From positions 186,001-250,000 of the forward strand of contig CAVRYH010000004.1 in the NCBI GenBank assembly GCA_963725395.1: a DNA stretch of 64,000 bases. Reading direction: 5' to 3'. Under the pieces are notes generated by a model. That model saw only the letters and a program-made list of their open reading frames with translations. It did no database searches and was not told the origin of the DNA. The DNA is from Bog-756 sp963725395. GTDB lineage: Bacteria > Actinomycetota > Acidimicrobiia > Acidimicrobiales > RAAP-2. Positions within the stretch are counted from its first letter, which is position 1. Each line of letters begins with the position of its first letter. Shown one piece after another: positions 37,223 to 46,737 of this stretch. A program made the position numbers and the translations under genes.

Positions 37223-38872
37223 GTGGACATTAGTTTGTTCCCTCAACTACCGCCCCAGATCACGAATCGGGAGTTCAGCCAATCCATGCCGACGTCTCTG
37301 ATCATTGGTACCGGTCCAGCTGCGGCGGGTGCGGCTTTAGCTCTCGCTGTCGATCCCGAGGAGCAAATCACGGTCCTGGACATAGGAGGCCTCCTGGAAC
37401 CCGATCGCGTGAAAGCGCGAGAGCTCTTGGCTTCGGTCGACGAATCAGAGTGGCCGGAGGATGAATTTCGAATGATCAGCCACCCGCCGGTAAGGGGCAG
37501 TGGCAGCTTCCTCCCGGAGAAACGTACGTACGGATCCGACTATCCATTCCGAGATATCGGTCAGCTCGATGGCGTCCACGCCGTTGGGGATGCAAACGAG
37601 AACGTCGTATCAGGAGCCTACGGCGGATTCTCCAATGCGTGGGGGGCACAAATCATGCCGTTCAGCGCGGCAACGTTCGACAGATGGCCAATATCTGCAG
37701 ACGAGATGGCGCCCCACTACCGATTTGCTCTGGAAGAGATGACATTCTCTGGTGCGGAAGATGACCTCTCCGTACTCTTTCCACTTCTCGCGACGCCCCG
37801 TCCGCTGCCGTGCCTCGCCGACCGCACCAAGCGGGTCCTCGATCGTTACGAAGCGCAGCGCGCACGCTTACAAGCACTCGGCATTACGGTGGGTCGTGCC
37901 AGACTGGCGCTGCGCTCAGGGGGCTGCACCCGCTGCTCGCTCTGCATGACCGGGTGCCCATACGGCCTCATCTATTCGGCTTCGCACTCTTTTGACAGGC
38001 TTCGCGCTGATGGTCGCATTACTTACCTGGGGAATCTCTTAGCAATCGAACTTACTGAATCTGATTCGGTGCCACAAGTGACAGTCCGCAATCTGTCGAC
38101 CGGACGAATTGAACACCTCTCGGCAGACCGAATCTACGTGGCCTGCGGCGCGATCGGCACGACTCGCCTGGTTCTCAGTTCTTTGGGGCTGTTCAACCAG
38201 CCTGTTCATCTCGACGAAGCGATGCAATTTGTGATGCCATTCGTCTCCATGCGCTCCACAGTGGATCCAAGAAACGAGAAAACCTTTACGCTAAATCAAT
38301 TCAATGTGTTATTCGACGCCAGCGGCGATGGATTCGATCTTTGTCAGATCCACATGTATCCTTACAATCCAGTCTTTCTTACTTCACTTCCCGAACTTCT
38401 TCAGCGACCTGCAACTCAGCCATTGACAGCAGCACTGCTGCGCCGGCTGTCGGTTGGACTCGGGTACCTGCCATCATGGGCGTCACCGAGAGTCACGATA
38501 ACCGCACACTCCAGGGCCGCAGGATTACTTCCCGACGTTGAGATTGATCGGGCGCAGACACCTGGTTGGCCGGTGATGTTACGCCGCTTTGTCTCCTCAC
38601 TCGTTCGCGCCGCGCCAACATTGGACCTTTGGCCGGTTCTTCCCAAGACGACGGTTTCGCCTGCAGCCAAGAGTTACCACTTTGGAGGGTCATTTCCTCA
38701 CGGCGATGCAAGGAGAGGGCTGACGACAGACCGGCTCGGCAGATTGGAGAATTGGGAGCACATATACGTCATTGACGCCTCAGTTTTTCCAAACGTACCA
38801 GCGACTACGTTTAGTCTGACGATTATGGCCAACGCCCATCGCATCGCATCCGAGACACTACGCAAACGATGA
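37223..38872 (+). CDS. GMC-type FAD oxidoreductase with ferredoxin-like Cys motif
   Basis: This is a 549-residue protein. The dinucleotide-binding motif LIIGTGPAAAGAALAL lies at the N-terminus, and the GMC-type C-terminus YVIDASVFPNVPATTFSLTIMANAHRIA is conserved. In between, CTRCSLCMTGCP (about residues 234-245) gives the spacing C-x2-C-x2-C-x3-C-P of a 4Fe-4S ferredoxin site. Related GMC enzymes oxidise sugar or alcohol groups and pass electrons to a carrier. Here it may oxidise a sugar of the cluster A polymer (inference). The start is either the GTG at 37223 or the ATG at 37286 (MPTSLIIG). Confidence 0.8.
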   Translation: MDISLFPQLPPQITNREFSQSMPTSLIIGTGPAAAGAALALAVDPEEQITVLDIGGLLEPDRVKARELLASVDESEWPEDEFRMISHPPVRGSGSFLPEKRTYGSDYPFRDIGQLDGVHAVGDANENVVSGAYGGFSNAWGAQIMPFSAATFDRWPISADEMAPHYRFALEEMTFSGAEDDLSVLFPLLATPRPLPCLADRTKRVLDRYEAQRARLQALGITVGRARLALRSGGCTRCSLCMTGCPYGLIYSASHSFDRLRADGRITYLGNLLAIELTESDSVPQVTVRNLSTGRIEHLSADRIYVACGAIGTTRLVLSSLGLFNQPVHLDEAMQFVMPFVSMRSTVDPRNEKTFTLNQFNVLFDASGDGFDLCQIHMYPYNPVFLTSLPELLQRPATQPLTAALLRRLSVGLGYLPSWASPRVTITAHSRAAGLLPDVEIDRAQTPGWPVMLRRFVSSLVRAAPTLDLWPVLPKTTVSPAAKSYHFGGSFPHGDARRGLTTDRLGRLENWEHIYVIDASVFPNVPATTFSLTIMANAHRIASETLRKR

Positions 38873-38967
38873 CGCCCTACCGCGATGTCGATGTATCGAC
38901 ATGATGGCGCTCCACCCTTGCGACTTTAGTCTCCTGTTTGCCGGCGGATGATCGTCGTGATGGTGCG

Positions 38968-39840
38968 ATGAGATCTCAGCCGTCGGGTGGGTCCTCGAGG
39001 CCGATCGCCGCAATAACTGGAGCCACCGGTTACGTCGGCTCATTAGTCAGTTGCGGTTTGGCTGAGGCCGGATTCGAAATCCGACGGCTGGTGCGCACGC
39101 CTGAACCTGATTCCGATGATCACCGGTTTGATCTGAGCGAGGGTTGCTCGCCGTCAGCGCTTCAGGGCGTCGACGTATTGGTCCATTGCGCATATGACTT
39201 CTCGGTAACATCACCCGCCGCAATCTGGCAGTCCAATGTCTTTGGAACTCGCTCACTCCTAGCCTTGGCCGAGTCCAATGCCATACGGCGCACGATTTTC
39301 ATCTCTTCAATGTCCGCGTATGCGGGAACGCGCCAGATCTACGGTCGAGCAAAGCTTGCGTCTGAATCTGATGCCCTCGCTAGCCACATGTGTGTGGTTC
39401 GTCCCGGGCTCATCTACGGGCCAACTTGGGGTGGCATGGCCGGGACTCTAAAAAGCCTCACCTCACTCCCCCTAGTTCCAGTCGTGGGTCGCAACGCACA
39501 TCAGTTCACGGTTCATGAGGACGATCTTCGTGATGCAGTAGTCGCGCTCGCGTTGGCCGATGCCGTGCCGAGGCATCCTTTAGGTCTGGCAAACCCCGAA
39601 CCCGTAAATTTTGACCTTCTTTTGCGGACTATTGCACGAGCCAACGGAAGAGCTGGGATTCGGCTGCTTCCTCTTCCCTGGCAACCGATTTACTGGGCGC
39701 TTCGCGCAGTCGAATTGAGCCCTGCAGTAATGCCCCTCAGGGCTGATTCACTGCTCGGACTTGTCAGGCCCGCACCTGCGGTACCGGCCACCACCGAACT
39801 GTCCAAACTCGGGATTGCATTCCGACCCCTCAACGTGTGA
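38968..39840 (+). CDS. NAD-dependent epimerase/dehydratase (extended SDR)
   Basis: This protein of about 290 residues has the NAD-binding motif GATGYVG, the ISSMSAY strand and the catalytic YGRAK. RPGLIYGPTWGG and a C-terminal substrate domain follow. It probably interconverts or modifies a nucleotide sugar, or reduces a sugar intermediate made with the preceding oxidoreductase, 95 bases upstream on the same strand. The ATG at 38968 is preferred to an upstream TTG. Confidence 0.83.
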   Translation: MRSQPSGGSSRPIAAITGATGYVGSLVSCGLAEAGFEIRRLVRTPEPDSDDHRFDLSEGCSPSALQGVDVLVHCAYDFSVTSPAAIWQSNVFGTRSLLALAESNAIRRTIFISSMSAYAGTRQIYGRAKLASESDALASHMCVVRPGLIYGPTWGGMAGTLKSLTSLPLVPVVGRNAHQFTVHEDDLRDAVVALALADAVPRHPLGLANPEPVNFDLLLRTIARANGRAGIRLLPLPWQPIYWALRAVELSPAVMPLRADSLLGLVRPAPAVPATTELSKLGIAFRPLNV

Positions 39841-39874
39841 ATTTCACAACTGTGGGGCCGGGATCGGAAACCTC

Positions 39875-40729
39875 TCAACTGGCCTCTTCAGTCAACGTAG
39901 AGATGACCGACCAAGATGCCCCGACTTCCCGGCTCGGCTCCCCCTCGCGAGATGCCGCCAACCGAGAGCCCTGCTTGCGCTCGGCATGGATCGTGCGGAG
40001 TACTCGAAAGCCGTCCGAGAATGCGTTGAGATTGCTGGCACCAAATCGCCGCTTCAGTTCAAAGCTGGGTACCTCAGCAACCCGTAGGTGGGCCTTAGCA
40101 ATCCGTACGTTGATCAGGGTCTCCACCTCGAACCCGTCACCCCAGGCCATCCCGTCTTCCGTGATGTCCACCTCCCCAGCCACAAGTTGCATCACTGAAA
40201 GGCATTCTCGGCGAAAAGCGTTGTACCCATAGCAAAGGTCCGTGTAGCGGGTGCCATAGAGATAGTTGACAATCTTGTTCAGCCAGTAGTTGCCAATCTG
40301 CCTTATGCGGCTGATATCACTACTTCCTGCTCCGGGCATGAAACGAGACCCCTTGGCAAAATCGGCACCCTGCTTCAAAGCGTCAACGAAACGCGGAATC
40401 TCTTCGGGGTTGTTCGACCCATCGGCATCGAGCATCACGATGAAGTCCCCGGTGGCAGCGGCGAACCCGCATGCGAGTGCATTGCCCTTCCCTCTTCGCG
40501 TCTGACCCACAACAATGATGTCGGGACGAACGCGCCGCGCCACCTTGACCGTATCGTCCGCCGAATCGCCGTCCACGAGGATGACCTCATAGAGGCTCGC
40601 CGGAAGCCCGGCGAGTACGTGGGGGATGTTAAGGGCTTCGTTCTTTGCGGGGATTACGACACTGACCGTCGGTTCGGACTGGATAGGCCTCAGTTTCCGC
40701 TCTGTGCGTTCCGCCTCGCCAAGCGCCAT
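39875..40729 (-). CDS. Polyprenyl-phosphate glycosyltransferase-like GT2 (DPM1/DPG type)
   Basis: This 284-residue GT2 has VSVVIPAKNEALNIPHVL, the metal site LDADGSNNPEEI, GSRFMPGAGSSD and GTRYTDLCYGYNAF. The pattern is that of dolichol- or polyprenyl-phosphate hexose synthases, without C-terminal membrane helices. It would load a sugar from a nucleotide donor onto undecaprenyl phosphate. It is paralogous to the first domain of the cluster B double transferase. It is convergent with the epimerase gene, with a gap of 34 bases. Confidence 0.87.
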   Translation of the reverse strand: MALGEAERTERKLRPIQSEPTVSVVIPAKNEALNIPHVLAGLPASLYEVILVDGDSADDTVKVARRVRPDIIVVGQTRRGKGNALACGFAAATGDFIVMLDADGSNNPEEIPRFVDALKQGADFAKGSRFMPGAGSSDISRIRQIGNYWLNKIVNYLYGTRYTDLCYGYNAFRRECLSVMQLVAGEVDITEDGMAWGDGFEVETLINVRIAKAHLRVAEVPSFELKRRFGASNLNAFSDGFRVLRTIHAERKQGSRLAASREGEPSREVGASWSVISTLTEEAS

Positions 40730-41422
40730 ACCAAACTCCTCTTCGTCTCGTCAGGATCTCCGACGATGACAGTTTTTGTCTACTCAAAAAAGATCTCAAC
40801 GGCCCACCGTTTCGGGCATGCCTCCGCAGCTCCTGTGACCCGTCTTCGAGATCCTCGTTCAATCACGGGCAACCACAGAGCCCTTCAAGTTCCACCAAAC
40901 CCTACGATCGATGTTGTCCCTGATCAAGCGCCCCAACAGTGGTGACGCGCTCTCTCTGAGTGAGATTTTTGGGCTTCAATTTGAACCGACGACACGAAGA
41001 TCCCATTGGCGCCGCCTTGGCTCTAACGGCACACGGACGACCGCCGCGTTGTCTCCGTTGATCCGGTTGATGGAGATGGCCTCGATGAAGACATTCGACA
41101 CATCTCTATGTCGGTCGGTCAGCGGCGAACCGAAATCTACCGAGGCAAAGATTGGCGAAGGTCGAATCGCCTTTTCACGATGTGTGTGACGATCGAACTA
41201 ACACAATGGTCCATGTTGAGGTCGCGTTCCGCCAGGCCAGTCGAAATACGATCCTCGCCGAGGTGATCGGTTTGCTCGCCGGGGCACGGCACGAATGCCG
41301 CAGCGGTCTCGAGTCCCATCATTTAATGAGTGTCCCACTATTTGGTGCACAGACTGAATACAGTTCTTAACGTGCCTGGCCGATACAAACAGTGTTAGCA
41401 CGTCGGCCACGGGAGGGCACCG
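40730..41422. other. Long intergenic region, little content
   Basis: About 690 bases separate the GT2 from the small zinc-ribbon gene. Composition is mixed and several short frames overlap without recognisable protein features. It may be remnant DNA at the right edge of the cluster A island. No RNA gene or strong repeat was found. Confidence 0.4.
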
Positions 41423-41671
41423 GTGCTAGACCCCAAACACGGGAATGACGATATGCGCAAGCAGAGGTACGGAACTTGCCATCGCTGCGGATGGAAGGGG
41501 TCCGTCTCAAAGGTGGACCGACAGGATCGCAAGCAATTGGGGACCGGAAGGACGTTCGGCCGCCTCTGCGACGACTGCGTCGATGATCTTCTGATGCCTC
41601 ATGGTGCGTCGGTATTCGGGCCGCCGAAACACGGCAAACTCAAATCGGGCAGAAGCCGCCACGTGGCCTGA
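41423..41671 (+). CDS. Small zinc-ribbon-like protein
   Basis: GGGAGGG precedes the GTG with normal spacing. The 82-residue product has two Cys pairs, CHRCGWKG and CDDCVDDL, about 30 residues apart, with many basic residues around them, as in small zinc ribbons that bind nucleic acid or act as adaptor proteins. The family is not recognised. It stands alone between the cluster A edge and the second GH16 gene. Confidence 0.6.
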   Translation: MLDPKHGNDDMRKQRYGTCHRCGWKGSVSKVDRQDRKQLGTGRTFGRLCDDCVDDLLMPHGASVFGPPKHGKLKSGRSRHVA

Positions 41672-41691
41672 AGCTGGCTTTGACCCGTTCC

Positions 41692-42695
41692 TTACCGGAC
41701 GTATCCCTGAGCCCGCCGCTCTCGCCTCCGTCTTCGTTCGGAGGAAATGAATAATCCAGCGCCAATGCTGACCAGTGAGGCGAAAGCAAGCAGTGGAACA
41801 GAGGATGCCTCGGGTGTGGCGGCCGGCAAGGCGCCGATTTGATCGACCGCAGTGGAAGCGCTCCCAGGAGCGTAGACGGCGATCCAGTCGACTTCCATAT
41901 CGATCTCTGCGGGCGTTGAACTATCGGCGCACTGTTCCCAGTTGGAGGTTCCGCACTGCCAGGCCTCAGTCTGGAGGGCCAGCTGCATCGGGACGTCTGG
42001 GACGTTCACATTGGTCTCTGTGGCCCAGGGGACGCCGTCCATGGTGTAAACGATCTTGCCCGGGGTCCATTCCACCCCGACGGTGTGCCACTGGCTAAGG
42101 TCAACGTTGAGTGTGTCATGGATTTGCTGTGGGTCGCTCGCGGCGCCCCAGTGCTCGGTGGCCGTGTCTACCGCCCGTGGCGATGCGCCATTGTCCTCGG
42201 TGAAGTCGATCTCGGGGGGCCAAGTGTCGCTGGTGGGCCACAGCAGAGCGACCAACGACACGCCTTCGCCGTTGTCCCGCGCATCCGGACTTCGTACTTC
42301 CCGTAGGTCTGGGAGTTGGCTGTGAGCTTGACCCCACCGGTCGCGATCTGATTGCTGTCACCGGTGCAGCCGTTGGCTGCAACCGCGGCAGGATCACTAT
42401 ACGCCCGGATGACCAGCTCACCACCCGTAACCTCAACGTGGTTCGCCGAGAAGCAGGAGCCTGACCCGTCGGGCGAGTCGCCAAAGTCACCGTAGACCTG
42501 GTAATTCGAAAGGGTCGATGGACTGGTGAAGTCGTCGGCGAATGCCTGGGTCCAGCCCGGGATCTGGCCGGGCATGGCCTCCCCCGACGGATCCGACGGC
42601 GTGGAGGCACTGGCAGGAGCCGACGTCCCTGCAGCAACTATGAGCACAACGACCACCGTGGCGGCGATCAGAACCGCTATTCGGGGAACCTTCAC
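41692..42695 (-). pseudogene. GH16 protein with C-terminal anchor, frameshifted
   Basis: A GTG start follows GAAGGAG. The protein has a signal segment, then CTGDSNQIATGG and GKYEVRMR, where the frame breaks near 42278. It resumes with SLVALLWPTSDTWPPEIDFTEDNG. Compared with the paralogue at 15054, one base is missing after ATGCGCG (GTGGAC there, GGGAC here). The catalytic EIDFTE is present in the second part. The C-terminus carries ATPEASSVP, a hydrophobic helix and SSERRRRRER, the anchor seen in the first two genes of the window. The intact protein would be about 334 residues. Confidence 0.78.
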
Positions 42696-43091
42696 GTCCG
42701 CTCCTTCGCCACCCAGGCCACCGCCAGAATGCTTACCGAACTCCGGGCCGTCTTCCTTCCTTCCTGGGGGCCCAATCCGCAGGCGGTCTCACCATGCGTG
42801 ATCGTTTTTGCGCGCTGCGTGACGACCTTAGGGCACAAACGAGTCTTCGCTCGCACCAGGTCTTGATCCCGCATCTTCTTTGCCCGTCTTAACACGTTCG
42901 ATGTGGCAGATCCCCCAACAGGCGCTTATCTCTTCGTGAACACCTCATGTGGGAGCGTTTATCCAGCCAGACACGGGACGCCCTGTGGCTGATCCCCGGT
43001 GACGTCCCGTGTCGGATGCTCGCCGCCGAGAAGGCCCGTCGCCTGCGATTCGGACCAGCTCGTTAGCAGCGACTCTCGTCACGTTCACCCT
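42696..43091. other. Divergent intergenic region
   Basis: About 395 bases lie between the frameshifted GH16 gene and a small membrane protein gene. On the minus strand a possible nested stem is seen: GACC...GGTC around CGAGcgaagaCTCG near 42830-42870. I considered a leader RNA or riboswitch but cannot match any known class. No gene was seen. Confidence 0.4.
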
Positions 43092-43631
43092 ATGCGGATG
43101 TACTGTCGAGTAATGGGCGCGGAAACCACCGTGTGGACGAAGTGGGCACTGGGAATCGCAGGGTTGGCCGGAGCGCTGGGCGTCGGCATGGCCTTGGCCG
43201 GCATCCATTCGGCCACCAGGTCCGCATTAGTGCTGGTGTTCCTGGCCGTCGTTCCGACGATTGCCTACGCCGGGCTGCTCCGATCGTTCGACAGGTTCGC
43301 CCGGCTGCTCATCGCCTTCACAGTTAATGTCGTCGTGCTCGCGTCCACGGCGATCCTGATGCTGGTCGAGGGGCTCTGGTCACCGACGAGGGGCCTACTT
43401 GCCGTGGCCATCATCAGCACGCTGTGTCTCGTGGCGGGGTTGGCTCCCGTCCGGACGACCCTGTCTCATATCAGGACCGGCGTCGTCGCGACGTTGACCT
43501 CATGGCACCGAGTCGCAGAACGCCGCTTGACCCGGGTAGCACCGGCTGAGTCGAAGCAGACCGAAACAGCCGATGCTGAAGCACCTGAAGCAGAGGCGAC
43601 ACTTGCCGTTGCCACGTCGGCCGAAGAGTAG
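43092..43631 (+). CDS. Small membrane protein with acidic C-terminal tail
   Basis: It has about 179 residues and four hydrophobic helices (for example WALGIAGLAGALGVGMALAG and LLIAFTVNVVVLASTAILML), followed by a hydrophilic tail rich in Glu and Ala (ADAEAPEAEATLAV). Start candidates are the ATGs at 43092, 43098 and 43113, and none has a strong ribosome binding site. The function is unknown. It may belong to the cluster B surface system because it lies just upstream in the same direction. Confidence 0.6.
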   Translation: MRMYCRVMGAETTVWTKWALGIAGLAGALGVGMALAGIHSATRSALVLVFLAVVPTIAYAGLLRSFDRFARLLIAFTVNVVVLASTAILMLVEGLWSPTRGLLAVAIISTLCLVAGLAPVRTTLSHIRTGVVATLTSWHRVAERRLTRVAPAESKQTETADAEAPEAEATLAVATSAEE

Positions 43632-44082
43632 AGCCGCTCGACGACAGGGAACCCGAACATCTCGATCGCAATTGGATCTGATCAGCCCAGGCGGAAGAGT
43701 TCATGGTTATCGCTCAGCCCACGATTGATCGGTCACAATCTCCATCAATGCCCCTCGGAGTACGGATTGCGTCGTGAAAAGGCGAGCCCTGCGAACTGGT
43801 AAATGTGCGCAGCCGGCGGAGCTGAATGACCGAAATGGGCGGACCCCGAGCAAGCGAAGCCGGCCCATCCGGGGAGGCGGGTGGCGCTGGGCATCCTGAC
43901 CGGGTCGCTCGAGACACCCCGCTGGCCAGCACCGACGGCAATCCGACGCTACGTGAATGGCGGGACACAGTCCGTGAAACTACGCCTATTTAATTGCCTT
44001 TCAAGTGGAAGGCAATGCCTCCCCTAGGTACTGTCGCCAACAGCCGATCGGATTGGTGGAGTGATCAAGGGAGAGGCGGCAC
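43632..44082. other. Upstream region of the cluster B operon
   Basis: This 451-base stretch has no recognisable gene. It contains an inverted repeat ATTGCCTT/AAGGCAAT (43993-44016, 8-base arms, 8-base loop) about 65 bases before the first operon gene, in a locally AT-rich setting (CTATTTAATTG). It could be an operator, attenuator or terminator. AGGGAGAGG serves as ribosome binding site for the ATG at 44083. Confidence 0.5.
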
Positions 44083-45937
44083 ATGGGGCATGCATCAACA
44101 GCAGACGCCGATTCGACATCAGACGCGGGTGAGGTGACCCGGTATCGGCCGGTCTCCGATGCCTTAGCCATCGCGCCCACTGTGGGCGTTGTGATACCGG
44201 TGAAGAACGAGGCGCGGAACCTTCCGATCGTCCTCGGATCTCTTCCAACCTGGATCGATGAGGTCGTCCTCGTGGATGGCCATTCATCGGACGACACCAT
44301 CGCCGTGGCCCGACAGTGCCGCCCGGACATCAAAGTGATCACCCAACCGAAGAGGGGAAAGGGTGATGCCCTGGTTGCCGGTTTCGCGGCATGCACCAGC
44401 GACATCGTCGTGATGATGGACGGGGACGGTTCCACGGAGGGGAACGAGATCGGCCGGTTCGTGAGCGCGCTGGTCGCTGGGGCTGATTACGCCAAAGGGT
44501 CGCGCTTCGCCAACAGTGGCGATAGTGACGACATCACCCGCAGCGCGCCGGTTGGGGAATCGGGTCCTCAGTGGACTCGTGAATCTCACCTTTGGCACCC
44601 GCTACACCGACCTCTGCTACGGCTACAACGCGATGTGGTCTGACTGCATACCCGCTCTCAATCTCGACTGCGGCGGGTTCGAAGTCGAGACCGTGATGAA
44701 TATCCGGGCCGCCAAGGCTGATCTGAGGGTGCAGGAGATCCCAAGTCACGAGCGGCTCCGGGTGCACGGGGAGAGCAACCTCCACGTGGTGTACGACGGA
44801 TGGAGGATCCTGAAGGCCATCACGGCGGAAGCCCTTTCCGGCCCTCGGATCCTTCAACCGGTTGCCCGAGCGCAGTCGGATGTGCTGGTCGCTTCGACTC
44901 TCTCAGCGGACTCGGATGACGGCCTAACGAACAAGTCAGCCGTTTCCGCCAACCCGAAGAAGATCTCGGTGGTCATCTGCGCCCACACAGAACGGCGCTT
45001 CAACGAGACCTGCGCAGCCGTGCGGTCCGTTCAGGACCAGAGCTTCCCCAACAAGGAGATCATTGTCGTCGTCGACCACAACCCGACCCTCCTCGAGTCG
45101 CTGACCGCCGCCCTCCCCGAGGTGACCGTGGTCGAGAACCGAGAGGAGCAGGGGCTCTCGGGAGGCCGGAACACCGGTATCGCCATCGCCGGGGGTGACG
45201 TCGTGGCGTTCCTCGACGACGACGCAGTCGCCGATCCTGATTGGTTGAAGTTCTTCGCCGACAGCTTCTCCGATCCAGCCGTCGTCGGTGTCGGGGGCCT
45301 GACGCTGCCGGAGTGGAAGGCGCCTCGGCCAACATGGTTCCCCCAGGAATTCGACTGGGTAGTGGGCTGCACCTACCGGGGGATGCCGGAATCGCATGCG
45401 CCTGTCCGCAACCTGCTCGGTGGCAATTCGTCATTCCGACGGACGGCCTTGGTGTCTGTTGGGGGGTTCCAGAACGGAATCGGGCGTTCCGCAAGCAGCC
45501 GACCACTCGGATGCGAGGAGACCGAACTCTGCATCCGGCTCAGTCAGCAGTCACCCGAGGCGGTGATGATCTTCGACGAGCGGGCCATGATCAGACACCT
45601 CGTCCCCGCCGAGCGCTGCCGATTCTCCTACTTCCGGTCTCGCTGCTACGCCGAGGGGCTCTCGAAGGCGCTGGTCACCGCCAGCGTCGGAAGCCGTGAT
45701 GGCCTCTCGGCCGAACGGACGTACACCACGAGGACGCTGCCACGCGGTGTCGTGAGGGGTTTGGCCGACGCGGGGAGGGGCGATCTGTCCGGGCTGGGAC
45801 GAGCTGGAGCCATCACCGCCGGCCTGGGTGCCACCGTGGCCGGCTACGTGGCCGGATCGATGGCGCGCAAATCGCGACGGAGCCCACGCTCGGCAGGCCC
45901 TGCGGTTGCGGGGCAAAACGGCCGATGGCTCCGTTGA
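44083..45937 (+). CDS. Double GT2 glycosyltransferase, frameshifted between/within domain 1
   Basis: The N-terminal domain is a polyprenyl-phosphate glycosyltransferase-type GT2 (VGVVIPVKNEARNLPIVLG, MMDGDGSTEGNE). It continues in another frame after about 44545 with RRLGNRVLSGLVNLTFGTRYTDLCYGYNAM. A second GT2 domain follows in the same frame (ISVVICAHTERRFNE, VAFLDDDAVADPDW, WFPQEFDWVVGCTYRG). With one base removed the product is one protein of about 617 residues. Cluster A encodes both domains as separate genes (39875-40729 and 18949-19950), so the fusion looks specific to this operon. The end overlaps the deacetylase gene by 13 bases. It is the first gene of a coupled operon. Confidence 0.82.
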
Positions 45938-46737
45938 CGGCGATTCAGCCGCATCAGGTGCCGATCCTCATGTACCACGAGATCGCCGCCCGGACAAACA
46001 CCACCAGCCGCCTCGCCGTAGCGCCGAGTACCTTCGCCGAACAGTTGACATTCCTTCACGACGAGGGCTACCGGACGCTGACCGCGGCCGATCTGTGGCA
46101 GGCCCTCTCCTCGCCAGACCACGAGCTCCCCGACAATCCCGTCGTGCTCACCTTCGATGACGGGTACGAGGACTTCCACAGTCAGGCCTTGCCGGTCCTG
46201 ACCCGGTTCGGATTCACGGCGACCGTGTTCACGACCACCGGGTGGATTCAGGACGCCGGACGGCCTCCCACCGTGCCGCGCCCGGGTCGCATGCTGAGCT
46301 GGAGCCAGGTCGTGGAAGTGGCAGACTCGGGCATCGAGGTCGCGGCCCACAGCCACCAGCATCCCAAACTCGACCAGATCCCGCCGGATCAGCTCCGCGA
46401 GGAACTCACAGTGAGCAGGGCACAGCTGGAGGACAAGCTCGGATCCCCCGTGCCCGGACTCGCCTACCCCTTCGGCTACTCCAACGCCAAGGTCAGGGAA
46501 GCGGCCCGCGGCGTCGGGTACACCTACGCCTGCGCCGTACGCAACGAGCTGTTGAACGAAGCGTCGGATCCCATGGCCCTTCCCCGGCTGACCGTCCGGC
46601 AGTCAACCAGCATGCGGACCTTCTCCGAACTCGTGCGGGGCACCAATATCGGAAGAATCTTCCTCAAGGACCGTGCCCTTACCAAAGGATGGGCCGTGGT
46701 CCGCCGATCGATGGCAGCTCTGCCGCGTGTCGCGTGA
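45925..46737 (+). CDS. Polysaccharide deacetylase (NodB/CE4)
   Basis: This is a 270-residue CE4 domain protein. VPILMYHEIA opens the fold, motif 1 is LTFDDGYEDF, motif 2 AHSHQHPKL supplies the His pair, and motif 3 is LAYPFGY. It would deacetylate the polymer or a lipid-linked intermediate. It overlaps the preceding double transferase by 13 bases and the following flippase by four (GTGA), so translation is coupled through the operon. Confidence 0.9.
   Translation: MAPLTAIQPHQVPILMYHEIAARTNTTSRLAVAPSTFAEQLTFLHDEGYRTLTAADLWQALSSPDHELPDNPVVLTFDDGYEDFHSQALPVLTRFGFTATVFTTTGWIQDAGRPPTVPRPGRMLSWSQVVEVADSGIEVAAHSHQHPKLDQIPPDQLREELTVSRAQLEDKLGSPVPGLAYPFGYSNAKVREAARGVGYTYACAVRNELLNEASDPMALPRLTVRQSTSMRTFSELVRGTNIGRIFLKDRALTKGWAVVRRSMAALPRVA

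Noticed and set aside
42780..42900. Riboswitch (c-di-AMP type) upstream of the anchored GH16
   Set aside because: Some nested stems are possible, but I could not match the conserved blocks of any known class.
46242..46733. Long open frame upstream of the flippase GTG
   Set aside because: It lies entirely on top of the deacetylase in another frame and is Arg/Pro/His-rich, a typical GC shadow. The GTG at 46734 has a GTGA overlap and a normal flippase start.
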